Source: Asparagopsis taxiformis (taxonomy: Eukaryota; Rhodophyta; Florideophyceae; Bonnemaisoniales; Bonnemaisoniaceae). Taken from it: a stretch of 64,000 nt of DNA. Where the stretch lies: NCBI GenBank assembly GCA_030407315.1, contig JALQPE010001911.1, positions 62,001-126,000 on the forward strand, in the 5' to 3' direction. This document shows positions 20,488-28,361 of the stretch, piece after piece (within the stretch, counting starts at the first letter, position 1; the number at the start of each line of letters is the position of its first letter). Under the pieces are notes generated by a model. That model saw nothing but the letters and a program-made list of their open reading frames with translations, made no database searches and had not been told where the DNA came from. The position numbers were made by a program, and so were the translations under genes.

Positions 20488-21225
20488 TTACGGTTCCCGT
20501 CCATGAATCTTACGGATATGCCTCGTTAAGCTACTCCTCTGTCCAAACGCTGCGCCGCAATCACATTGAAACGGGCGTAGCTTGTCGTGGACGGTGAGCA
20601 CGTGCGCCTCCAGAAAGCTCTTGCGTCCAAAGTGGTTGCCGCATTGCGCGCATTCAAACGGCCGAATCTTGGCGTGCACCATTCGCATATGTCGATTGCG
20701 ATCGCTGCCGCGACGAAAGCGGGCGTCGCATTGCGGACATCCATACGCCCTGCCCGAAACCGGCTTGTTCACCTTGCCGACGCGCAACACCGGCTGTGTA
20801 GATCGCGGCGCTTGTAACTTGCGGTCACCGTCGCTGCTGTCGGCATGCACCGATCGCCAGTGCATGTTCAAATGGCCTGGTTTTCGGAAGCGCACGCCGC
20901 ACACCATGCACGGAATGTTCATACCGGCGTCTTCGACGGCTGTCTCGTCCGTTGTGGATAGAACCGTCTCCCAGAAACGACGCCCCGATGGTCGCCCCGC
21001 CGCCGTGGAACAGCTCGTCGTCGGTGACATGTCCGATAGCGCCGGCGCGCAGCCGCGTCGCGGCGAGAAACATGTCGATTGCGATGCGGTCGAACTGCTC
21101 GTCGGTCGTGCTGGTGGCGCCGCTGCTGCTACTGGTGGCAGTGTCGATAGTATCGATGTCATCGTCATTGGTGCGTGCGATGGCGATGGCGGCGGCAGAT
21201 GATGCATGGCGTGAATTGGGTGCAT
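20488..21225 (-). CDS. C2H2 zinc finger protein, four fingers
   Basis: A 245-aa predicted transcription factor. A Pro/Ala/Ser-rich N-terminal half is followed by four C2H2 fingers. Finger 1 is CMVCGVRFRKPGHLNMHWRSVH (22 residues between first Cys and last His) and is separated from the rest by about 30 residues. Fingers 2-4 are CPQC...HMRMVH, CAQC...HVLTVH and CDC...HIRKIH, joined by TGEKP-type linkers (AKIRPFE, DKLRPFQ). The fourth finger has only one residue between its two cysteines (Cys-Asp-Cys), which departs from the usual two or four. The ATG at 21225 opens the frame cleanly. Confidence 0.85.
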   Translation of the reverse strand: MHPIHAMHHLPPPSPSHAPMTMTSILSTLPPVAAAAPPARPTSSSTASQSTCFSPRRGCAPALSDMSPTTSCSTAAGRPSGRRFWETVLSTTDETAVEDAGMNIPCMVCGVRFRKPGHLNMHWRSVHADSSDGDRKLQAPRSTQPVLRVGKVNKPVSGRAYGCPQCDARFRRGSDRNRHMRMVHAKIRPFECAQCGNHFGRKSFLEAHVLTVHDKLRPFQCDCGAAFGQRSSLTRHIRKIHGREP

Positions 21226-21887
21226 GGGTGGAGACGACGCGACTCAATTGCTGCGCGTTGGCTCGGCACTCGTTTATAATTGCTTTGCTTGTGAGTATGA
21301 TGGCTAGATGAGCGCTTTTCACGTGGTGGCTCTTGGTGAGCGGCATGAGTGTATACATGCTTTGGTTTGCTAATAAGCGAGGCAACACTCGCTGGGAAGC
21401 GAGTGAGTGAGCGAGTTGCATTGCAGTGAGAACGGTAGAGATATATATAAAAGACGAACAAATAGAGCGTTGATTCACAACAATGAATATTGGCGCCCGT
21501 GGCCCCGATGTACGTGCTAATCTGGCGTTGTATGACCGACAATATGCCGCCGCTGTCGCTGTATTCACATCACATCATGAATATAGCGCTCAACTGCTCT
21601 ACAACCAGCCAGCCAGCCAGCCAACGAGCGAGTGAGTGTGCGAGCAAGCCACCAACTGTCGTCAAAACAAAACACAAACCCTTCTCGACTTACCGCAGCA
21701 ACGCGTACCGTCGAGCACCACAACACAACCCGCTCGACACGCATGACGGGACAGCACGGCACGACACAGCACCGCGCCCCTAGCCGCCACCCAACGCAAT
21801 CCAATGGAACGGAATGACGCACCACTCGAGACTTGACCATTACTCACGAGCCACCACCAATCGTCTATACTTTTCATCATCAACAAC
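21226..21887. other. Intergenic region with simple repeats
   Basis: About 660 bp. Contains GAGTGAGTGAGCGAG-type runs near 21400, a CAGC tetranucleotide run at about 21606-21622 and an ATATATATA stretch near 21440. Open frames here are short and unsupported. Confidence 0.4.
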
Positions 21888-22961
21888 CTAATCGTTCATC
21901 CTCGCTCTCTTAACTTCCTTCATTTCATCACCACTACTAGTTCTCTTACGCGGCACAACCTTGACAACCTTTACGCCACCTTCACCACCACCCGCCTCGG
22001 CCTCCGCTCGCTTCAAAACTGCACCAATAGCCTTTTCAAACCCTACTGCCTCCTCCCCAATCTCTTTCAGCACATCCTCATCATCACCACCCACCTGTCG
22101 AAACACGCGTTCGCTCTCGCGAATCGCCTCCAGCGCCTGCGTCGGCTCGTCCCTCCTCAGCGCCAAATACTTTTTATACAACCACTCCGCCTTGCGTCGT
22201 CCACTACCAATCTCTGCTGCCTTTGCAAATTCCGCCCCGGCCTGCACCGACTGATCACTCTCCAGTAGCAATTCGCCCAGCGTGCCGTGTACCTGCGCTA
22301 ATCGCTCGACATACTTTTCACCTAGATTTGAAAACACAACTCTAGCCAATTCCAATTGCGTCCACGTCAATTCCTCGTCATCCTCCTCCTCCTCCTCGCC
22401 GATATCCTCCTCTCCATCCGCGTCGTCCTGCACGCCTTCATCCGCCTTGCCCTTCTTCACCTCGCGCTCCACGTCGCCGCCGAGCACGCCAGCCGCCGCC
22501 CCGTTGCGCACCACAAACGCAAGCAGCGCCTGTCCGTACGCCAGTAGCAATTCGCCAAATGCGGCGCTACGCGTTTGCTGCTCCGGTACGCGTTGTAACG
22601 CCGTGACAAACTTGGACGTGGCTTGCTCTAGACTATTCCCCGACGCGTCAGTCGTCTCGCGAAGGCGCGTTCCCAGCGCATACAGCTGCGCGATTTGTTC
22701 ACCAAGCGTTGCGCGCACCTCGTCCATCGCCGCGTTGTCTACCACGCTGCCGGGCGCTAGTGTGACGGATGACGGCTTGGAAGACAGTGGCTGCTGCTCG
22801 GATGCACTTTGTGACGATTTCATGCGTTGTTGTGTTGCAGTCGCGGTGGAAGCCTGTGCCACGGTTACATTGTTACTGTTGTTTTCCACATCTGATTGTG
22901 CGGCCGTGCTTTGCGTTTCTGGTTTTGTTTGCTCCACTGCTTTGGCATCTTGCTTATCCAT
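21888..22961 (-). CDS. NASP/SHNi-TPR family histone chaperone
   Basis: A 357-aa predicted nuclear H3-H4 chaperone. The SHNi-TPR arrangement is clear. The first TPR (residues ~100-155, ATSKFVTALQR...YGQALLAFVVRNG) is interrupted by a long acidic insert (~170-200, Glu/Asp-rich). Then come TPRs over LTWTQLELARVVF, YVERLAQVHGTLGELLLES and AGAEFAKAAEI, and a basic C-terminal tail (PRKRTSSGDEMKEVKRARM) that looks like a nuclear localisation signal. NASP, Hif1 and Sim3 share this plan. I chose the ATG at 22961, which gives a typical Gln/Ser/Thr-rich N-terminus; the frame runs upstream to 23084 without an ATG that fits. Confidence 0.82.
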   Translation of the reverse strand: MDKQDAKAVEQTKPETQSTAAQSDVENNSNNVTVAQASTATATQQRMKSSQSASEQQPLSSKPSSVTLAPGSVVDNAAMDEVRATLGEQIAQLYALGTRLRETTDASGNSLEQATSKFVTALQRVPEQQTRSAAFGELLLAYGQALLAFVVRNGAAAGVLGGDVEREVKKGKADEGVQDDADGEEDIGEEEEEDDEELTWTQLELARVVFSNLGEKYVERLAQVHGTLGELLLESDQSVQAGAEFAKAAEIGSGRRKAEWLYKKYLALRRDEPTQALEAIRESERVFRQVGGDDEDVLKEIGEEAVGFEKAIGAVLKRAEAEAGGGEGGVKVVKVVPRKRTSSGDEMKEVKRARMND

Positions 22962-23415
22962 GACGGCAATTGTGACGCGGACGAACAAGCAAGCAAGCAA
23001 GCAACGATGGTGCGAATCGATGAGCGCTGGCGAGGCGGCGCGTGCAGAGCAGAGCTGAGCATGTAACGGCCGTCGCAAATACAACGCGTTGATTGGCTGG
23101 TCGCCATATTTTAAAAAATTAAAATCGGAAAACTTGAGTGCTGTAATTTACCCTCCGCTCCGCGAATTGTGCGTCGCAACGCTCGACGCGACGCGACTCG
23201 ACGCGATGCAACGAGACGCTGCGAGCCAAACATCGGCGTGAACAAGTGCACCGACTGGCACCACGTTGCCTTCGTACGCGCAACATATCTATCTGTATGC
23301 CGCGTCCAACGCTTTGCTCATCGATACATCTACGCATGTTGCAAACTGCCACGCGAGCAGAAACGCCACAAACGTGGCTCATCCTTCGCGTCACGTCATA
23401 ATTGCAATCCACACC
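22962..23415. promoter_or_regulatory. Divergent promoter region
   Basis: Shared 5' flank of the NASP-type gene and the gene at 23416. It holds an AAGC tetranucleotide run (about 22987-23003), three repeats of GACGCGA (23184-23206) and one GTCACGTCA site at 23390-23398, only 18 bp before the plus-strand ATG. The ACGTCA core matches the cluster near 18.5 kb. Confidence 0.4.
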
Positions 23416-24253
23416 ATGCACCCCGTTCCGCCGCCCTTCTTTCATGCTCTCTGTCAGCGCTGGGTGGACGGCAATCCCACCCCGTACGACACCGCCGTTC
23501 TCGACAGCCTCACCAATCAATCTCCGCTACCGCACCCGCATTCCCCCTCCCCCGTTGCCTTCGACCCTGTATCCCGCCTCCCGCATCCGGATCACTTGCA
23601 AGCGTACGTGGATGTCAAAAATGCCATTCGACAAGCCCACCATGCTCATACCACCGAGCTACAAACCGCTCGTGTGAAAACCGCGCTCGAGTCTCCATTG
23701 CCGTCTATATCGCCGCCGTTTCCTACTGCGCTGTCTGCCGCCCCATGTATTGCCGCATTGTTACAAGCAGCTGAAGCAGCCCTGTTTGCGCCCCGTGTCG
23801 TGACATGGACCGTCCAATTTCAACTACTTTGTCAAGCGGGAGAACAATTTTGTATAGCTACACGCACCGCCGGCTGGCACCCCGTGCTTGATATCGAGCA
23901 ACGTGACGTTTTGTTCCAATGTTCAGCGTCCGATTATAGTATCGCTAGATTGATTGCCGTGCTCCGACCTATGCTTTCACCCGATGTTATACCAACCGGA
24001 CGCGTAGCTACAACAGACAGAAGACGGCAAGGTGCTAGAGCTGGCCTGTTGGGAAGATTCGTTTTACGTGTTGCATTGACGTTGCGTCTGCTGCGTCCTA
24101 TTCGAAAAGGTAGGTGCACCAAAACATTGCGATTCACACCCGTTGCCGTTGTTTGAATATTCTGACATGTGCCTTACATGCGCAGAGGTTGCCATATCTG
24201 CACTTGCGTTAACTGCGGTCGCAGCAGCGGGTCGATACGTAATGAAGCAATGA
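23416..24253 (+). CDS. Unknown protein with C-terminal membrane anchor (spliced)
   Basis: A 253-aa protein of no recognised family. Exon 1 is 23416-24109 and exon 2 is 24186-24253. The 76-bp intron (GTAGGT...ATGCGCAG) joins Arg-Lys to Glu-Val-Ala. Without splicing, the frame ends in an unrelated tail. The spliced C-terminus has a basic patch followed by ISALALTAVAAAGRYVMKQ, short and hydrophobic like a tail anchor. The middle region has helices (HLQAYVDVKNAIRQAH; APCIAALLQAAEAALF). A tail-anchored outer-membrane or peroxisomal protein is possible but unproven. The ATG has an ACC context. The stop lies only 5 bp from the stop of the convergent secreted-protein gene. Confidence 0.6.
24110..24185 (+). 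other. Intron of the tail-anchored protein gene (76 bp)
   Basis: GTAGGT donor, GCAG acceptor, with a CTGACA branch-like sequence. Splicing joins codon phase 1 (G) to AG to give Glu and extends the protein by a hydrophobic tail to a stop at 24251-24253. Confidence 0.65.
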
Positions 24254-24258
24254 GCTGC

Positions 24259-24684
24259 TCAGCATGTTGGATCTACTGTGTGTAATGGTTTATACACAAC
24301 CCGTTTGACGCTCACTCGCACACATCGACATGCGATAATGAAGTTTTTACATGAGCCCGTCAATTCACATCCGACCGGCACCGGAATTCGTTCATGCTCA
24401 ATATTAGCATGGCATTGCCATACTTTCCTCTCATCACTCGCCATCATACACATGTGCGTCGCTTGATGCTCGCCCACAGGACATGCTTCGGCGAGCACGA
24501 AACTCGGCCCACATATATGATATTCGCACCACGACTTGCGCCCCGTTACCTTCAGCGGGCTGGATACGCAAACACTCACCCCTTTCAAGTAGCGGCAGTA
24601 CCTCTCGGACACATTTGTGGCCGGCACCGCAGCATATGTAGATAACGCTAGGCAGAATAGTGTGAATATGATAGGCGCGAACAT
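24259..24684 (-). CDS. Small secreted cysteine-rich protein
   Basis: A 141-aa predicted secreted protein. Residues 1-18 (MFAPIIFTLFCLALSTYA) form a clear signal peptide with an Ala-x-Ala-like cleavage site. The mature part has 12 cysteines, including Trp-Cys-x3-Ile-Cys and a Cys-Arg-Cys near the C-terminus, which suggests disulfide bonds. One sequon (Asn-Val-Ser at ~24) is present. There is no transmembrane segment after the signal. The CRC element recalls the repeat unit of the larger secreted protein at 42865-44019. Function unknown; a cell-surface or matrix protein is likely. Confidence 0.65.
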   Translation of the reverse strand: MFAPIIFTLFCLALSTYAAVPATNVSERYCRYLKGVSVCVSSPLKVTGRKSWCEYHICGPSFVLAEACPVGEHQATHMCMMASDERKVWQCHANIEHERIPVPVGCELTGSCKNFIIACRCVRVSVKRVVYKPLHTVDPTC

Positions 24685-26888
24685 GGCGCTTTATAGTTGT
24701 AATGGTTTGCGTGTGTGTGTAATGTGTACGCCGTTGGCCTCGACCCGTTAGATGCGTCTCTATCTTGTTTATGTTTAATCCGTACAAACATTCTATATGT
24801 GTGGCTACCACACACTGCAATTGTCTCGGTGCCGATTTTTCACGTGGCTCACGGTGGTGTTTCTTGGAGAATCGTCGGGCACCATGCTTATTATTCGTCG
24901 AGAGACGCGACGGCATACTTTGATTACGGCGTCGAACATGACACGCAGTAATGCAATAGGTGCATACACAAACATTAGCGGACTGGGTGGAACTGTATAT
25001 TATCATGTGGTTGTAGTGGCATCATAAAGCTGAGCAGTTTGGCGCGGCATTGCTTGTAACACAGCGGGGCGGTCGGCCAGGCGCGACAGCGACAAGTTGC
25101 GCAATACTATACAGCCAAGAACGATCTGAATACAGGTGGAGATTGACAGCGGCCACGAATCGTCAATTACAGATGAGAACCATCGGCAGATGCGAAGCAT
25201 TGCATGCTCACACATCCGTGGAATCCGAAGGCTTGTTTGGCCTATGTTGCAATAATAGCGCTGATATACCATGTGATGATTTTAACGGTCTTAACACTTG
25301 TCGAGCAATATACATTTCACCAAACTGTCACCAACTGGAGCGAGTACAGCAGGAGCACACAGCGGCTGGCCTGTCACGCCGCACAAGTAGCACTCGCTCG
25401 GCAACTGAGCTCAGTTGGGGCATCTCTCCGCCGCGCTCGCTGCCGCGACGTATATAAAAAATCACGCACGTGTCGACTCGGGCCAAACGCGGGGCGGACG
25501 TGCAATGAGCCGCCAGACACGACGCACTTTACGGCTGCAATTTGACTTGGCTCTGGATAAAACAACTCGGGCGTGGCGCGGTGGTGTGAATGGCAACCAA
25601 ACATACAAAGTTGTGCAGTGCTCGGCGCGACCGGCCACTTACACAACATATATAATCGAGCCGTTGCTCTGACGCATGTATGTGTAAGTACCGTTATGCT
25701 ATTGTGTTGGGTGCACAAATGGTACAAAGCGTTTGAGCTGGAAACGCACGCCACACGCCTCGGATGTAGCTGCACTAGTGGCCAAACTGATATGCCGAGC
25801 CGCCCCTCGAGAGGACGACATGCATGCCTCTGCAAGAGCTCCATGCGGATGGCACAGAGTTATATTCCTTCCGTTCTCGAGACCGTCCGTGGCCGCGCGG
25901 CGCAGCGCCATACAGCTCATCCCAGCGCATCACACTCCTTGTTCTACAGTAGCACTGGTACCGACCCATGTAACCACTCGCATCGTGTGGCTCGTGTTGA
26001 TCGTTGACATGCTGCCGTATCGGCTGCTGCCGACTTGATGTGTTTAAAAGTTGCCCGTCGGCTGCAACGTGCGACGGGTACCTCGGCTGGGGCATGTGCC
26101 CCGCCTTCGACGGTCGTCTTTAGCGGTGCGCGGGCCGCGTGTATCGTCGGACGCCTGCAGGCGTCGGGCAGATGGCAAGACAATGATGCTGCGATGTTTG
26201 GAAAGTGTGTGCAAGTGGCCAGGAGAAGTGGGATGTACGAAACAAACATCTATCTATTGATTCGACTTGGGACACAAGTTATCGTTATTGTTGGCGTGAA
26301 CAAACAGCCGGGAGCGAGACGGGTGGACGCTCTACTCTTTTTCTAACAGTCTTGGTACTGATGGGTTCATTAGCGGTAGCTCAGTAGTTTCTCCCAGTCT
26401 TGCATGTATATATACAGTATCACGTTGTATGTACGTAACACTGGAAAAAACTACTCAACTAAAGCTAGAGAGCTCTACACGAGCCAAGCTACAAGAACTT
26501 TACCATTCTCTCGTGCACAAAGACATCAATCTGACGTTTCCTCAATACGAAATCCAACACTCAATGATTGGGCATGAGGCAAGGCGAGTCGAGTTGATCA
26601 GCTGCTGTATGCACGCCACATGATGAACGAACACGTGATCTCTCAACTCGCGACTTGCTGCAGCACGTTGATGTCTTGCCGCGCTGACCTGAGCTGAGCT
26701 GAACCGATCTGCGCGGCTGCGGCTGCGGCGATTCCACACCAACATAGAGAAGTGGAATCGCATGTTTGAAATAATTCGACAACTTTTCTCGCAAATCATT
26801 TCTCTCACCAATCATAACCAAGCGCTTCTCTCATCGCACTCCACTCCGTTCCCACGACGACGCGTTCCCGGCCGGGCGCATATCCGCG
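24685..26888. other. Unresolved GC-rich stretch, possible undescribed gene
   Basis: About 2.2 kb whose GC-rich part (25.0-26.4 kb) is open on both strands. On the minus strand an ATG at 26249 begins MFVSYIPLLLATCTHFPNIA, a signal-peptide-like leader with Cys-containing sequence after it (to 25944), comparable in style to the secreted gene at 24259-24684. On the plus strand an ATG at 25204 opens a frame with a strong hydrophobic segment (ACLAYVAIIALIYHVMILTV) that stops at 25545. The two readings exclude each other in part, and no splice set is clearly better. The 5' flank of the glycosyltransferase gene lies at the right end. Confidence 0.3.
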
Positions 26889-28022
26889 ATGATCCTCCTC
26901 CGCTTCGTCCCGATCGTGCTTCTCATCGGATGCGTGGCAGCGGCTGAAATCCCAGGCCCCCGCGTGCTGCCCCATCACGACGCCAGAATCGCTGTCTTCA
27001 TCCAACTTTCCGGCACGACGCTCACGCTCCTCCCTCGTCTACTGCGCTCCGTCTGGCATGAGGACAACATCTACATTTTGCACTTTGACAAAAAGATCCC
27101 GCAATGGCAGCGCGAACATACCACCGCCGTCCTCTTCAAATCCAACAAAATGTACCATCGAAACGTCCACGTGCTCCAATCTGAAGTCATCACCTATCGC
27201 GGTATCAGTATGGTGCTCAACACCATGAACGCCATGCAACTCGCGATCGACACAAGCGACGATTGGGATTTTTTCATAAACATCAGCGGCAGCGATTACC
27301 CACTCGTGTCTCCCGACAATCTGCGTCGATTGCTCGGCACGAACGACTTTCTCTATCGAAATCGCAGCTTTTTCAGCTTTGCCAACCCCAATTGGTGGGC
27401 CAAGAGCAAGACCTTCCGCTTTGATCGTCTTTTCACCGACACTTCGCTCTCCATGAACGACTCGCATCATTCCATGGTGGACTCGTACACCGACCAGCCA
27501 ATCGCGCACACCGCTGCATTTACATACGTCGCCGGAGAAGCATGGATGACGCTGCATAGGTCGCTGGTACTCTTCCTTTTAAAAAGCCCGTATGCCAGAC
27601 GAATGTTTACGGCATTTGCCTACTCTGCCGAGCCCGAGGAGCATTTCTTCATATCCACTGCCTTCAATTCCGAACAATTCAACGCCACTATTGTGCCGCA
27701 CGCGCTGCGACATGTGATGTGGGTGTACAATGAAACGCACGCGGGACAGCATCCGTATTATGTGGACCAGTTGGAGCCGGATGGAAAGACGTGGACGTTT
27801 AGAAAGTACGTCGAGAATTCGGGCTGTTTTTTCACGCGCAAGATCAGGAAGCAGGACTCTGCCTTTCTCAACTATATCGACAAGAATTTGAATGGACTAG
27901 CGCCCGATGCGGACGTCAGCGCTGTGCAGGGCAATCTGAAACGCGTTTCGGAACGGCTTGAGTGTCTCGCACAACTACGTGGTGCCGAGGACTACTCTCC
28001 TTGTTTCCCGAAAATGGACTGA
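26889..28022 (+). CDS. GT14-type (core-2/I-branching) glycosyltransferase
   Basis: A 377-aa enzyme of the Golgi/secretory pathway. A hydrophobic N-terminus (MILLRFVPIVLLIGCVAAA) is a signal peptide or a short signal anchor. The catalytic domain follows the core-2/I-branching beta-1,6-N-acetylglucosaminyltransferase and xylosyltransferase pattern: IYILHFDKK, VITYRGISMVLNTMNAMQLA, DWDFFINISGSDYPLVS, then FDRLFTD and a late EEHFFISTAFNS with the conserved Glu-Glu. CAZy family GT14 uses UDP-GlcNAc, UDP-Xyl or UDP-GlcA as donor; the donor cannot be told from sequence. Five or so sequons suggest it is itself N-glycosylated. It could build sulfated or xylan-type cell-wall polysaccharide. Confidence 0.83.
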   Translation: MILLRFVPIVLLIGCVAAAEIPGPRVLPHHDARIAVFIQLSGTTLTLLPRLLRSVWHEDNIYILHFDKKIPQWQREHTTAVLFKSNKMYHRNVHVLQSEVITYRGISMVLNTMNAMQLAIDTSDDWDFFINISGSDYPLVSPDNLRRLLGTNDFLYRNRSFFSFANPNWWAKSKTFRFDRLFTDTSLSMNDSHHSMVDSYTDQPIAHTAAFTYVAGEAWMTLHRSLVLFLLKSPYARRMFTAFAYSAEPEEHFFISTAFNSEQFNATIVPHALRHVMWVYNETHAGQHPYYVDQLEPDGKTWTFRKYVENSGCFFTRKIRKQDSAFLNYIDKNLNGLAPDADVSAVQGNLKRVSERLECLAQLRGAEDYSPCFPKMD

Positions 28023-28361
28023 GGAAGTTTTGTAGCGCGTGAAATTTGTCAAGCACAAGCTGTGTTCCTTCGCGCGCTTTCGAAGCACGACGGGTCAACT
28101 GTAGTTGCCAAGCTCGTCGTATAGATATCTATATAACGCGACAACCATATATCTATCAAAGCATAATTTAACACGAATAAGTCGATGCCACCATGATATC
28201 AGCCAGATTGTCATGAAGCACGCAAGATCTTGGTTCACCAATCCCACACTAGCGTGAATGTTAGTATCTCGCCAATTAAACACGAGTGCCAGACGCCTTC
28301 CAACCAGCACGAAAAATGAACTGCACTCAGGCTATTTCAAAACCCGACGCTTATACACCCG
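28023..28361. other. Convergent 3' intergenic region
   Basis: About 340 bp between the converging glycosyltransferase and WD40 genes. AT-rich, with nothing recognisable. Confidence 0.4.

Noticed and set aside
26366..26440. A tRNA A-box-like sequence (TAGCTCAGTAGTT) near 26373
   Set aside because: No B-box (GGTTCRANTCC-type) follows at the right distance, and no cloverleaf stems could be formed by eye.
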